Source: Myotis daubentonii (Eukaryota; Chordata; Mammalia; Chiroptera; Vespertilionidae). From it: a stretch of DNA of 64,000 nt. Each line of letters opens with the position of its first letter. Position 1 is the first letter of the stretch. The translations under genes were made by a program, and so were the position numbers. The DNA lies in the NCBI RefSeq assembly GCF_963259705.1, contig NC_081842.1, positions 178,935,849 through 178,999,848 of the forward strand, given 5' to 3'. Under the pieces are notes generated by a model. The model was not told the DNA's origin. It did not search any database and saw nothing but the letters and a program-made list of their open reading frames with translations. Shown here in pieces: positions 21,201-32,717 of the stretch.

Positions 21201-22290
21201 TCTAGACATGGAATACCTGCTGGCTTCTCCTTTCCTCCGCTGACTTCCTAGACATGAGCTCCAAGCAGGGCTCTAGGTCTGTCCTTCCTGGCCAGATTTG
21301 TCCTTTCTTGTGACCCTCAGATGTTCGAAGATGAAGAGAAATGGCCGTGAGTCACAGTGGCAGGACAGAGCACCGACCTCTTGGACATAAGAAAACCAGG
21401 AGAAGTAGGTGCACATACAGCAGCAGCCTGGATTTTAACTGGGAAGTTAAAGAAGGAAGAGACCTAAGAGAGCAGCAAGTCTACTCCAGCCCCTCCCAGT
21501 TTACAGATGGTCATACTGTGCCCAGAGGAAGAGAGTGACTTGTCTTTGTAGCAGATATGGGCAGAGAGATACATGTTCTGCAATATCTCAAAGTTTCTCG
21601 AACATTACTCCAGCTCATCTTCACTCTTTGTGGTGAGAGTCAGATGCTGAAACGTCAAAAATGATCCTTGGTTTCCAAGAGCTTTTTTGTGAAATAGAAA
21701 AAAAGCTATATAGAGCTTGCCTGTACTGTCCTCAGCTCTGTGTTGGCTCTTCTTTCTGCCTGCCTGGCCTGGCTCACCAGCATCAACTTCAGACCCACGA
21801 CCAGATGCAGCAACAATGGTCTTCAAAGACTTTTCCATATTTCAGGAGTGCTTGTTGGTGACTTTCATTGATCCTCCAACTATCCCCTTCTGGTCTTTAC
21901 TTCCTAGTTTCCCTCACAGTTATAGAATGTGCTATTCCTGCAATACATTTTTTATTCCATAATACTCATAGTTTCAGTCTCCCTGATTGAACTCTGACTG
22001 ATATGGGGTGGATGGAGCGTTCTTATTCAGACTAGGAGAAGGCACTAAGAGTGGGTACAGAAAAGAAGTAAGTAGGTGGATGTCAAAGGAATGACGTCAC
22101 ATGGACTTGAGGCCATATGAAGACATAGGAACCAGGTCCACTGCAGAAAGAGGTTAGGTTTACGGTAAAGTTTGAGGCTTGAAAAGGTCAGAAAAGCTCT
22201 AGAAAATATGGTATAATAAGTAGAACAAAGAATTGAGAGAATCCTTTGTTGGACAAGGTAAGGGGTTAGGAGGCAGCCAGGAGAAGCGTA
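21201..22290. other. Unassigned sequence
   Basis: No exon recognised. A weak MIR-like stretch at 21440-21560 (CCCAGTTTACAGATGG) was not firm enough to call separately. Confidence 0.35.
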
Positions 22291-22292
22291 AA

Positions 22293-22395
22293 AGGTATGA
22301 GGCCTGAATTCAAGTCCTGGACCTACCTCTTATGGGCTTGGTGGTCCTGGATAAGTCATATTTTCCTCTCTGTGGTTGTCATTTGCTTATTTTTG
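22293..22395 (+). mobile_element. MIR fragment
   Basis: 'ggtatgaggcctgaattcaagtcctggacctacctcttatggg', then 'gataagtcat', fits the sense MIR head. Confidence 0.5.
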
Positions 22396-22485
22396 CTCTG
22401 CTCCAGATTTCAGGACACTCATTCTTCAAGCTCTCAGGCTAATTTCCAAGTAGGCCTGGCCAACGGTATTAGCAGAAAGCTGGAT

Positions 22486-22520
22486 GGGGGGGGGGGGGGC
22501 GGGTTGGGGGGCGGGAGGGA
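22486..22520. repeat. Poly-G run
   Basis: About 14 consecutive G (from 22486) followed by a GCGGG/GGGGGG-rich stretch. It has G-quadruplex potential on the plus strand and is prone to sequencing and assembly error. Confidence 0.9.
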
Positions 22521-22974
22521 AGAAGTCAGCTGCTTGCCACTTGTAGTCCCACTGAACCGTCGCCACTGCTCTGACTCTCTACAGCCTCTTCCTCAAGGGT
22601 CTTAGCTTCTGGCTGGCTGGCTCTTGCTCCAGCCATAAGGCCTAGCTAGAAGTTATAGCAATGTCCTGTTTGATACCCCCTGGCTTACCACTTCAGCTTT
22701 TTCATCACCTGTGTAATGAGGTCCCTGCATTAAGGTCTCTCTGTTTGAAATACTAGAGTGGGTACTGTTTTCTTGACTGGTACTCTCCTCTGTACAATGG
22801 CACTGCTATCGCTATAATATTGGTATACTTATTGTGAGACAATGGGTGCATCGTTATGGCCTACGGGAAAGGAAGGGAGGTAAGAGCTGCTCTATTAACG
22901 TAGGCACACCCCCTCGGATAGCTACCATTGAGTGAGACCCTCTGCATGCTGGCTGAACACTGTTTGTTTGCTAT

Positions 22975-23175
22975 GCATTATTCTTCCTCTCTGAGTGACC
23001 CTGGGTAACTTACTTTACCTGTTTGCCTCAGTATCCTTATCTATAACATGGGGACAATAGAATGCCTATCTCACAGGGTTATTGGGAGAATGGGATGAGT
23101 TACGACACGTACGTGGTTTACAACAGCGTCTGGAGCATATTAACTACTCAGTAAGTGTCAGCTATTATTATTACA
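22975..23175 (+). mobile_element. MIR SINE
   Basis: Sense MIR from 'gtgaccctgggtaacttactttacc' through 'cctatctcacagggttattgggag' to 'ctcagtaagtgtcagctattattatta'. Confidence 0.8.
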
Positions 23176-23214
23176 AAATGTAGCTGTTAATATTGCTTTT
23201 TAAATTATTTCATA

Positions 23215-23325
23215 AAAAAGCTCATGGAAACTGAGGGTCATGGAAGAGATAGGACTTGCTCAGCGTGTCAGAGACAGTAGGTTATAAGACTTGATCTCAG
23301 GTCTCCCTGACTCCACCATTGTGTT
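23215..23325 (-). mobile_element. MIR fragment
   Basis: 'gaaactgagggtcatggaagagataggacttgctcag' resembles a reversed MIR core. Confidence 0.48.
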
Positions 23326-24070
23326 CTTTCCTGGGCCCCTCATCAATGTCAGTCACCTGTGCAGACGCAGGGCCACAGCGGCAGCCACTGCTGCGTGGAG
23401 CAGCTCTTGGCGTCTTTGCCCCGCTCCCCCTCTTTTTTAATAGCTTCTGTATTTAAACCAAGTGAAGCAGAGCAGAGCCCTAAGAAGAGGAAGGACTTGA
23501 TCCTGATAGTAAGTCCCCTGAGAGGCCTTGGCTGGCAGAGGGGCAGCTAGAAGTTCGCAGAGGAGGGCAGCGCTGGCCAGGTTAGTGGGGTGTCTGCCGG
23601 AGCACATTCCCTCCACATCTGCGGGAAGAGGAGCTGCGCACATTCTAGAGGCTTTTTATTACCATCAGGCAGAGATCAGCTCTGCTCGCCCCTCCCCCAA
23701 CCCCTCCTCAGCCCAAAATATATTGAGCTGTGTTGGAGGCAAAGTTATTTTCAGCCTTGCTGGGGCCCTCAGGGAAATGGCTACCATGGAGAAGAGCCAG
23801 GGAGCGATGGAGGACTTTGAACCCCTCTTCTGGCACCAGCCCCCCATCTTCGCCAGCAGGCAGCCACCACCTCACAGGCTTAGTGGTCAGATCTGCTTCA
23901 AGGCAGCATTGACCTAAACAACTTCCTCTGTGCCTCTTCCCAGACCCCCGATTCTGTATCTTTGGAATTCAGTTTGTAGCTGGAACTGTCTCTCCCCTCC
24001 CTTCCCTCCCCCTCTCCCTGCCGGCTGGGGCACTGGGCTTACTGCCCCATCAGACAAAGAGGAGAATACA
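23326..24070. other. Non-repeat, moderately GC-rich sequence
   Basis: No transposon recognised. Overlapping frames of 60-129 residues on both strands (23359-24130) show no family resemblance, and no convincing exon structure could be drawn. Confidence 0.3.
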
Positions 24071-24074
24071 AATA

Positions 24075-24305
24075 GCAGTAACAATGAGCCTGGGCGATTG
24101 GAGCATGTTCACATCTGCTATCTCATTTGAGGCTCCTGACACCCTCTGTGATAAGTGTACCAGACCAGAAAGAAGTGGAGCCTCAGAGGGATGATGTAAC
24201 CCCATTTCAGGTTATGTGAGTTGAAGGAGATGAAGCCAAGATTCCAACCCTGAGGTGTCTAGCTCCAAAACCAGAGCTCTTTGTCCTATGCCGCACTGCC
24301 TCTGA
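24075..24305 (-). mobile_element. MIR SINE
   Basis: 'atctcatttgaggctcctgacacc', 'gtggagcctcagagggatgatgtaac' and 'ccaagattccaaccctgaggtgtctagctcc' follow the reversed MIR. Confidence 0.62.
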
Positions 24306-24529
24306 AGTGCTTGACACTCATTTAGATATTAACGTATTAAGCTCATTGGCTTAACAGTCAATTCTTCCCATCCTATAGTACTGTTTCAAAACAGAGTGTG
24401 ACCAAGCAGCCAGAAAGCACAAGTTTCCATTAAGGATCATGACCTTCTGGCCCAGGTCGGAACCTTAAAATGCTGTGTGTCTCCTCTCTCTCTCCCCCCG
24501 CGCTACCCCACCCCAAAGCATCATGAACA

Positions 24530-24690
24530 TGTGTTGAGTGCTTAATACACGCCATGCCCTTTTCATGCAGAACTCGTTACAAAGTGAATGCCTGGTATTG
24601 TCAATTACAGTTAAAATTGAGCTTCAGATTATACAGTTGGGTAATAGCCCTTGCAGAAGCCACACTTGGGCTTGTCCAGGTCTGAAAGTT
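24530..24690 (-). mobile_element. MIR-like fragment
   Basis: 'gtgcttaatacacgccatgccc' and 'aaattgagcttcagattatacagttgggtaa' suggest a strongly diverged reversed MIR. Confidence 0.45.
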
Positions 24691-24759
24691 ACTTCAAAAG
24701 TGGATGTCATGTTGCATCACCTTCTTTAATGGCTCTGAAGGAAGAATTATCGTAATGAG

Positions 24760-25250
24760 CCCGAGAATGCATTTTAACACCCGTTGCTGTGATTATCACC
24801 TACTGCTAACTGGGACTGTTCGCCGCTGCATGTAATAGAAACCTGATCACAGTGGCTTCACCTAACAGCTTTATTTTTCTCGGGGTGATCTAGAGCTGGT
24901 GCAACTGCCTGAGCAAATGCTCCAGAGTGCAGGTGACTTCTCGCTTTCTGCTCTGACATTCTCAATATACGGCTTTTGTCCTTTTGGTTGTAAGATGGAT
25001 GTGTTGTCTCTAAGTCTCAAGTTTGCACTCCAGGCAGGAAGAAGGATAAAGGTTACAAACCTCATGACAGTAGAGTCTGTCCCTTCTGTCAGAGGAACAA
25101 TAGCTTTCTGGAAACTCTACTCAATAGGCTCCTGCTTGCATCCACTTGGTTGGAAGTGGTCATATAGCTACCTGTGGCTGCAGGGAATCAGCGCTGTGAA
25201 TATTTCTAACTAGGTAATGGCCTTCTGAAACAGAACTGGGGTTCTGTTAA
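24760..25250. other. Dispersed-repeat-like sequence, family not assigned
   Basis: 'gctgcatgtaatagaaacctgatcacagtggcttcacctaacagctttattt' resembles a common mammalian dispersed repeat, but I cannot name the family with confidence. Confidence 0.3.
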
Positions 25251-25369
25251 TATAATAAAGAAAGGAGAGTGGATGTTGGCAAGAGCTAGCAGTGTTTGCC
25301 ACTGATTTGTACCAGACTGTGCAGTAATGACCTCAGTAATCCCTTACATTGATCCATGCTTTTAATTTT

Positions 25370-25580
25370 CAAAAACACTTTCATGTGCATGGTCCCTTTT
25401 AATCTCCCTCCACGAAAACCTTTTATAGTAGGTAAGGTATGGATTACCAGGAGTCATGAAGGTCTGACATTACACTTCCCATTTTACCAAAGAGGAAACT
25501 GAGGCCCAAAGGGGTTGAGTGACTTGCTCAAAGTCATAGAACTAGTAAGTGATAAAACCTGGACTGGATTCACTATCCTA
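25370..25580 (-). mobile_element. MIR SINE
   Basis: CCCATTTTACCAAAGAGG, 'aaactgaggcccaaaggggttgagtgacttgctc', then 'agaactagtaagtgataaaacctgg'. A well-kept reversed core. Confidence 0.72.
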
Positions 25581-25584
25581 GGAC

Positions 25585-25742
25585 CCACTGTGACTTTAGA
25601 TAAGTCACTCTCTCTGCTTATCATGCACCCATTTAATAGCAATAATAATTCTACCAACTTCATAAGGTTGTTGTGAGGACTCAATGACCTCCTTCTCCCA
25701 CCCTTCGCCTGCATATCTTAAGTGTTCAATAAAAATGACAAT
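25585..25742 (+). mobile_element. MIR SINE tail-to-tail with the previous one
   Basis: 'gtgactttagataagtcactctctctgc', 'ccaacttcataaggttgttgtgaggactcaatga' and AGTGTTCAATAAAAATGAC in sense order. Confidence 0.68.
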
Positions 25743-26056
25743 GAACATTTAATGGACTCTAATACATTTTCCTAATCATCTCTAAAGCAAGTTAGTGTCC
25801 TTTCTCCAACTGACCATTTCTCATTAACCTCAAGTATAGAACTTAAACCATTTACACATGTTCCCCATGCACAAAGGATACCCAATCTCCCTTAAACTGA
25901 GGGGTCCCTGAGGGCATGTTTTGGGGGGACCTATTTCTTAGGGCTCATCTTTCACTAAGGAACATCCACTCCATTTCTTAGGGTGAAAGAATACTTTAAC
26001 ATTTCTATCCAAAATCTTTACCCTTTTCTCATCCCACTCTATGGAGGGAGAATTTT
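25743..26056. other. Unassigned sequence
   Basis: No repeat or exon recognised. Confidence 0.35.
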
Positions 26057-26221
26057 CTTTTTTTCCTTCTTTCCTCCCTTCCTCTCTCTCTCTCCCTCCT
26101 TCCCTCCCTCCCTCCCTCCCTCCCTCCCTCCCTCCCTCCCTTCCTTCCTTCCTTCCTTCCTTCCTTCCTTCCTTCCTTCCTTCCTTCCTTCCTTCCTCCC
26201 TTCCTTCCTTCCTCCCTTCCT
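26057..26221. repeat. (CCCT)n/(CCTT)n compound microsatellite
   Basis: Pure pyrimidine tract. A CT-rich start is followed by CCCT repeats to about 26139, then CCTT repeats, then mixed CCTT/CCCT. Open frames of E/G/R/K or S/L/P/F strings on both strands are artefacts of the repeat. Confidence 0.97.
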
Positions 26222-27085
26222 TTTTGTGTTTGTTCACTGATTGAAAAATATTCTTCTTGATTGGATTGAGTCATTATGTTATAAACTGCATGCTGGGTGC
26301 AAGGCAGATGCTATTTCCCATGTAGTTGGCTGAGTCGGTATCTATTCCATAGACTCTTTCCTCAGCCAGATCTCAAAGGCTGTACTTGGTGGCAGGGGCA
26401 GGAGGTGGTCTAGAAGAAACCTGATTCTGACATTTCATTCAAGCAATGTTCACCACACAGTTCTGCAAGCAATAATGTTTCTACTTAATATCAAGTCGAC
26501 TCTCTTGTTTTTTCATCTGTTAGTTCAGGACGGAGCAGCAGAAGGGCCTGGTTATCACCTCACAGCAACACTAGCAGGGGCAGCAGTCTTACTCCTTTGC
26601 TTCCTGGGCCCAGGGGAAGCACTTGGCCAAATAAATGAATGATCAAATGGATAATGGAAGTGAAAGCACCTTGTAAATGGTAAAGTGCTATCAGATAGAA
26701 TCTGTTAGCATTACCACGTGTGCAATAAGATCTTCCTGTTGCTGAGAGGAATAGTCTTGGCTGTGGATGGAGCATACTCTCTTCAGGAGGTCTTGGCAGT
26801 ATGGGGAGGGTGAAGGATTAGCAGAAGGAAGAGGGAGAAGAAAATATCTTAGCATGTTCAACCCATCCCTACTAAGTACCTCTGGGGGAATGAATAGAAC
26901 CTGGTCAGCAGGAGTCTAGGGAAGGCATATGCAAGATTAGCTATAAGGCAAGACCTTAAGCAAGTGCTGCAATACAATTGTTATGCAAGCACAGAAAAGG
27001 GAAGATTAATTTTTGACCTGGAAGTGGATGTGAGGGAAGGCTTAGAGAAGGCAAAGATATTTGAGCTGAGGTTAAAAATGGTATA
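26222..27085. other. Unassigned sequence
   Basis: A weak reversed L2 resemblance exists at 26925-27070 ('ggaaggcatatgcaag', 'agcaagtgctgcaa'). Otherwise nothing recognised. Confidence 0.3.
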
Positions 27086-27089
27086 GGTA

Positions 27090-27255
27090 CTTTAACAGAT
27101 AGTAGTTGTTAATAATAATAAAAATAATATATTGAATACTATGTGTCAGGCACTGTACTAAAAAATGGCTGTATGAAACTTGGGTAATGCATCTCACAAC
27201 ACTGTATGGTAGGTATTTTCATCACTTATTTTAGATGAAGAAAATGGTATTGGCA
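27090..27255 (-). mobile_element. MIR SINE
   Basis: 'atattgaatactatgtgtcaggcactgtacta', 'catctcacaacactgtatggtaggtattttcatcac', then 'ttagatgaagaaaatgg' in reversed order. Confidence 0.68.
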
Positions 27256-28687
27256 GAGAAAATTCAAAGAGAAAGGACATCATCAAAAGCATGCAAGCCA
27301 GAAAAGGGTATAATTCTTGTACAGTGTTTCACACAGGGCCTGCAATAAGCTAAATATCCACTTTATGTTCACTATCCTGAGCTCATTAGGAGCCCAGTGT
27401 GGGAAGGGTTCTGAGAGATGTAGTACTATAGGAAGAATTTAAAAATTTAGGTCTTAATATCAATCAAATAGTACAGTGTTGTCTTTGCTTTGGTTCCCCC
27501 AGAAGTAAGCCCTGAGACAAGGATTTGGATGATAACACTGTATTTGGGAGGTGACACAGGATATAGTGATAGGGGAGAGGAATGTGGAATAGAGATGGAA
27601 AGAAAGCCAATGGGAGATGCTTTATCAAACACATTTCTTTTGTGGGAAAAGGGAGCTTAATTCCATTGCAAAATTCTAGAAGCCATTATTGAGCACCTAC
27701 CTTGAGTTATTCCATCTAGGGTACAAGGGAGCAAGGATGTTTATGTACCAGCTTCTATTATTCCTTGCTTGAGGACTGCTTTAGGGGGCTGCTAATTCCC
27801 TGGTATTTCTGTCTGACCATGTGTGGGCAGAGAAGTTCCCAGTGGCCAAAGAGACCATCAGGCAGAGTTGTAGATGCTGGCAGCTGGACAGTGAGCTGCT
27901 GGACAGTGAGCTGGTCTCAATGCAAATAGCAAAGCTAAGGCAATAGGAGTAGGACACCACCCTTGGATTGATGGATCTACTTCTGCCCAACTTCCTTGCA
28001 TCTTCTCACTGATCCTTCAAGAATGTTGCCTGTCATAATTCAAAAAGCAAACAAATAAACAAACCACAAACAAACAAAATCTTACAATAGAAAGTTCCCC
28101 AGGATACAGAGTCTCTGTCCCTGCAGTTGTCATATTGATAATCACAATCTCCCTCCTCTTACCTATTCTAAATTTCACTCAACTTTGACTAGCAGTTTTG
28201 CTAGTGTGTATTGCTTGGTCTGTGGGGTAACCCCAGCTTCTCTTCTCTGAGGTGTCAGAACTCTTGGTTACCATGCTTTTCTCAGGCTGCTATTGCTGCA
28301 CTTGCTAACTCATTGTTGTCACTGGGCAGAGAAATACTAAGAGATGTCCCAGTAAATCCTCTGAGTCTGACATAACTCCTCCATGCTGCTATTATGTAGC
28401 ACCAAACCTGTCTCCTTATGGAAACCATAGTCAATCACCCTGGAAGCATAGTGACACCCTTTAAAATCTACTTATCTACTGGCATGAGGAGTTCAAAATG
28501 TCAAGAGAGCCAATATTTTGCATCAAGTGTATCACTGAGAGTGATGTGAAGTAGCTAGTAGCTTTTTGCCAGGAGTGTCTGCTGCATCTACCACTGAGAT
28601 GCCCATTGCCAGCCATCCACTGAGTGATCCTGCTCCATCATATCTTCTGTTCTCTTGGACCACTCTCAATACCACTGTCATGAGTTT
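27256..28687. other. Unassigned sequence, possibly one old dispersed repeat
   Basis: 'ggttcccccagaagtaagccctgagacaaggatttggatgataacactgtatttgggaggtg' at 27490 reads like an old dispersed element, but no family can be named. (ACAAA)-type units lie at 28043-28080. No exon. Confidence 0.3.
27883..27912. repeat. 15-bp exact tandem duplication
   Basis: The unit GCTGGACAGTGAGCT occurs at 27883-27897 and again at 27898-27912. Confidence 0.97.
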
Positions 28688-28852
28688 CAGGGCCAGGACT
28701 AGGGTGAGGCAAGTGAGGGGACAAGGGCACAACATTTAAGGAGGTGCTTGGTCTCAGGTTAGTGTGAGTGCAGGGTGCTCACCTGAGAGTGAGTAACTCC
28801 TTACATTTTGTGCCCTAGGTGCTTCTCTTGCCTCCTCTAGGACTAGGCCCTA
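28688..28852. mobile_element. Short palindromic hAT-like MITE, about 165 bp
   Basis: The start (CAGGGCCAGGACTAGGGT...GAGGCAAGTGAGG...AAGGGCACAACATTT) mirrors the reverse complement of the end (TAGGGCCTAGTCCTAGAGG...GAGGCAAGAG...AGGGCACAAAATGT) over about 50 bp with scattered mismatches. CAGGG ends and the size suggest a hAT derivative. The 8-bp target duplication is not convincing. Confidence 0.6.
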
Positions 28853-29552
28853 GCAAGTTGGGTCCTCTAGAAGTGGATGCTGAGATGGAGTTTGGGTTAC
28901 AAGATCAACACCTGTGAAAAGAAGAAGCAGGAGGCAGAATTGGGCAGTGCAGGCCTGCCCAAGCCTCAGCCAGACAGGCAGGGAGTTTGATAGCACATAC
29001 TGCCAATCAGAGTTGTTCTGCATTTGGCAGAAATTACCAGGTCTTTATAGCCTGACATCCCACTTTCTGAAGAAGTGGGTGACTTTGCTGAAGTGGCTCC
29101 TTTCAGTTGAAGTGGACCCTAAGGGACCTGACAACTCTAGTTCTTTCAGACCACACTCCTCATAGCTGGGCAGTGGCCTTTCTTGATAGGGTATATGGGT
29201 GACATGTTTTGAGGTCTACGATGACTCTCTTATGGGCTTTTTACTATCATTCCTATAACTTTGAGTTCTGTTGGTTGATATGTCTTAGTTCCCATTAAAG
29301 AAATGCTTTTTACCAGGGGACACTTCAAACATCTCATTGATTCAGAAGTTGAGATTACCTCTTGGCTATTTCAGTTTCCTGATGCCCATGATCAAAGAAA
29401 AGAAAGGGAGTAATGTCTTAATGAACTGGTTGATCTCCACACTGAAATTGGAAGGCTCCCATACAATGAAGCTAGGAAGAAGTGTGTCTAGAAGCTAGGG
29501 ATTCTCTGGAATACCACTTGGTAATGGCATATCCAATATTGAAAGTTAATGG
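28853..29552. other. Unassigned sequence
   Basis: No exon recognised. It ends in the Ves target duplication AAAGTTAATGG at 29542-29552. Confidence 0.35.
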
Positions 29553-29688
29553 AGCCCTGGCAGGTGTTTCTCAGTGGATAGAGCATCAGCCGAGTTACCA
29601 AAGGGTCCCGGGTTTGATTCCTGGTTAAGGGCACATACCTGGGTCGCAGGTTTGATCCCGTGTGTGGAAGGTAGCCAATCATTGTCTC

Positions 29689-29753
<65 letters not shown>

Positions 29754-29852
29754 CCTTCTCTCTCCTCCTGTCTTTCCTCCCTCCCTCCCTTCCACTCTCT
29801 CCAAAAAAATCAATGGAAAAAATATCCTCTGGTGAGGATTAACAACAACAAC
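29553..29852 (+). mobile_element. Ves SINE with expanded CT tract
   Basis: A-box-like TTTCTCAGTGGATAGAGC, B-box GGTTTGATTCC and the tail GGTGAGGATTAACAACAAC. The internal CT-rich part has grown into a pure (TC)n run at 29694-29750. Target duplications AAAGTTAATGG and AATGTTAATGG flank it (29542-29552, 29854-29864). Confidence 0.95.
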
Positions 29853-29864
29853 AAATGTTAATGG

Positions 29865-30193
29865 GAAAGGACAGCAACCAAAGTAAGACAAGATAAATGA
29901 TGCAGATCCCTCAAGAATGAAGATTTAGATCACAATGTAAGGTAAAGAATAACCCAGTCAGTTGAGATCCTGGCTGAGTACAAAGAAAACAAGGAATAAT
30001 AGAGAAGAATGAAGTTAAAACTACCAACTGTGGCCTTTGGCCAGTTAAAGAAGCAAGAATGGTAACAGTTATTAGGATTTTTCCCCCCTTATTTGTTATG
30101 AATACATATACACACTCAAATACACATCCATGCAAATAAATATACACACAGTATGTTTTTCTCTCTCTCCTTCTTTCCCCTTATTATTTCATA
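29865..30193. other. Unassigned sequence
   Basis: No feature recognised. It ends with the host A of the Helitron target site. Confidence 0.35.
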
Positions 30194-30654
30194 CTAGAGG
30201 CCCAGTGCACAAAAATTTGTGCACTCGGGGCGTCCCTCAGCCCGGCCTGTGCCCTCTCGCAGTCTGGGACCCCTCGGGGGATGACCACCTGCTGGCTTAG
30301 GCCATCTCTCCGGGGGATTGGGCCTAAGCTGACAGTCAGACATCCCTCTTGCAGCCCGGGAGCACTCAGGGGATGTCCACTTGCCAACGGGGACCAGGCC
30401 TAAGCTGCAGTCGGACATCCTTAGTGCTGCTGAGGAGGCGGGAGAGACTCCCACCACCACTGCTGTACTGGCAGCTGTCAGCCTGGCTCTGTGGCTGAGC
30501 AGAGCTCCCCCTTTGGGAGCGCACTGACCACAAGGGGACAGCTCCTGCATTGAGCGTCTGCCCCCTGGTGGTCAGTGTGTGTCATAGTGACCAGTCATTC
30601 CCAATCGTTCTGCTGTTAAGGTCAATTTGCATATTACCCTTTTATTATATAGGA
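30194..30654 (-). mobile_element. Helitron (HeliBat type), unit A of a composite
   Basis: Reverse-oriented. The 3' terminus CTAG is at 30194-30197. The terminal hairpin is perfect: AGTGCACAAA (30204-30213) against TTTGTGCACT (30216-30225). The 5' end reads TCCTATATAATAAAAG on the minus strand (30639-30654). The element is nonautonomous, with no Rep/helicase coding. Its 5' end runs directly into the 3' end of unit B. Confidence 0.92.
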
Positions 30655-31339
30655 TAGAGGCCTGGTGCATGTGTGGGGGCCGGCTGGTTTGCCCTGAAGG
30701 GTGTCCTGGATCAGGGGGTCCCACTGGGTCCTGCTGGGGTGCCTGGCCAGCCTGGGTGAGGGGCAGAGGGCTGTTTTCAGGCTGGCCACACCCCCTTCAG
30801 GGATGGGGGTCCTGCTGGGGTGTCTGGCCAGCCTGGGTGAGTGGCTGATGGATGTTTGCAGGCTTGCCACAGCCCCTTCATGGTGGGGGTCCCCACTGGG
30901 GTGCCTGGCCATCCTGGATGAGGGACTGAGGGCCATTTTCAGGCTGGCCACACCCCCTTCAGGGTGGGGGGTCCAGCTGGGGTGCCTGGCCAGTCTGGGT
31001 GAGGAGCTGATGCTATTTGCAGGCTGGCCATGGCCCCCAGCCACCCAAGCTCCCAGTGGAGGCTGGCTGGAAGCAGGTATCTGGGATTTATTTATCTTCT
31101 ATAATTGAAACTTCGTTGCCTTGAGTGGAGGCCACAGCTGGCCAGGGCAGGTGGGAAGCTTGGCTTCCTCCATTGCTGGGGAAACCAAACCTCCTGCTTG
31201 CTCCAGCTCCTTGGCTGCCGGCAGCCATCTTGGTTGGGTTAATTTGATATAGTCACTCTGATTGGCTGGTGGCCAGGCTTGGGGCATAGTGGAGGTGCGG
31301 TCAATTTGCATGTTTCTCTTTTATTAGATTAGATAAGGA
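30655..31339 (-). mobile_element. Helitron unit B of a composite, with about 81-bp internal repeats
   Basis: Begins TAGAGGCCTGGTGCATG, an altered 3' end that has lost the terminal CTAG. About four units of about 81 bp follow, each with 'ctggggtgcctggcc' near 30731, 30813, 30894 and 30974. A non-repeat segment includes AGCCATCTTGG (31223-31233). The minus-strand 5' end is TCCTTATCTAATCTAATAAAAG-like (small ATCTA duplication). Host T follows at 31340. Confidence 0.88.
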
Positions 31340-32717
31340 TTGATTTTGGTGATTAACATTATTACAATGTAGTGCTTACATTACAGAATATTCAAGAATA
31401 GCTGTGTGACTGCGTGTGAGAAGTTCAAATGTATGTAAAGAGGTGGACTGTGCCAGTTGTTACGCTGCTATTGTCTCTCATCTCCAGACCCACCATCTTT
31501 GCTACTTTGCAGTACTAGGACTTGGGCTGTGAAAATGCATTTCTTTGTTGTTAACTGGCTTCCTGTTCATTTCTGCTAGGGGGGGAGGCTAACAGAGGGA
31601 GAAGGACTTCCTACTCCCAGTTTGTTTGCTCTTCCTGTTCTTGTTAGCCCCTCAGTAGCTCATTACCCTGAAAGCGGTAGTTGGTTTCATCTTCCAATAT
31701 CTTTTCATGCTCCCAGAGCCATTCTCTTCACCTCTCCTCCGAGGTACCAGGTCCAGAAGGGCTGTGCTCCCTTCCTGAAGGTGCTTGACTCTAGTTCCAG
31801 CATCACAGAGCAGTGTGATAAAGGTGTGTTTGTGGTTGGGAGGCAATGGCTTAGTGACCTGTGCATTCCACTTCTAAACACATTCCCTGAGTATTTGTCC
31901 TTCAGAAATAACTCCATCCTTGGGAGTCACAAAGTGAGCTGCTGACTCTAGAAAGAGGATGGAACTTCTGCTTCTAGGCATATAGCTACCTCCTTCTATT
32001 CTTACTTGAGGCAGAAAATACTCTGTCCCAGCACAGTTCTGTGGAAAGCCCCAGGGTCTCTCCAGGCCCAAGAGGGAAATAAGGGCTACCCCAAAGTTCC
32101 CCAGTGCAGCAACAGAAAAGAACAAAAGGGCAGCAGGCTGGATGCTACCACCCTTAGACAACAGTTTGAGATAAGAAAGGGTGGTGGTGGTTTATGCTGA
32201 CCTTTCTTTCCAGCTACATGGGAGGCTTCCCCTGGAAAATGAAACTTTCCACAGTGTCTGTCTTAATTATGCATGGACATGGTTGATTTGCATATCCAAA
32301 TAGTCAGGACCATGGATTGCAGGAATAATTGCTTCCTGGTGGTTGGCTGCAGAAGGATGAAAAATAAAAGGGCAAGGCTTGCAAAGTCCTCTAGCCTATG
32401 CACTAACCTGTGCTGATCAGCTCCACCTAACAAAATTGGGAGGTTTGCAGAATTGGCTAAAATCAATTGTCTTTACTTTTTTACCATTACTCTCACCCTA
32501 TGATCAGACCACACAGCAGCCTTCTTGCAACTTCACATACGTCTTGATGTCCCTAGATTTTCTTAGCCTATATCAGAAGATAATCTGGTGGGTCAAATCT
32601 GCCACGAAGCCCTTGAAAGATCCCTATATTTGTTTGGATTTTAATTTCCCTGACTTGTAAAGAAGGAATTTAGACTAGAAGATCTTTAAAGACATTACAG
32701 CCTCTGAAGTCTAATTC
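31340..32717. other. Unassigned sequence
   Basis: No exon recognised. Frames of up to 107 residues (31622-31945) overlap opposing frames and have no recognised domain. Confidence 0.35.

Noticed and set aside
23326..24070. Possible coding exons in GC-richer sequence
   Set aside because: Several overlapping frames compete on both strands. None has a recognised motif or a convincing pair of splice sites.
26029..26274. Frames of KEGR repeats and of LPPSLP repeats
   Set aside because: Translations of a (CCCT)/(CCTT) microsatellite.
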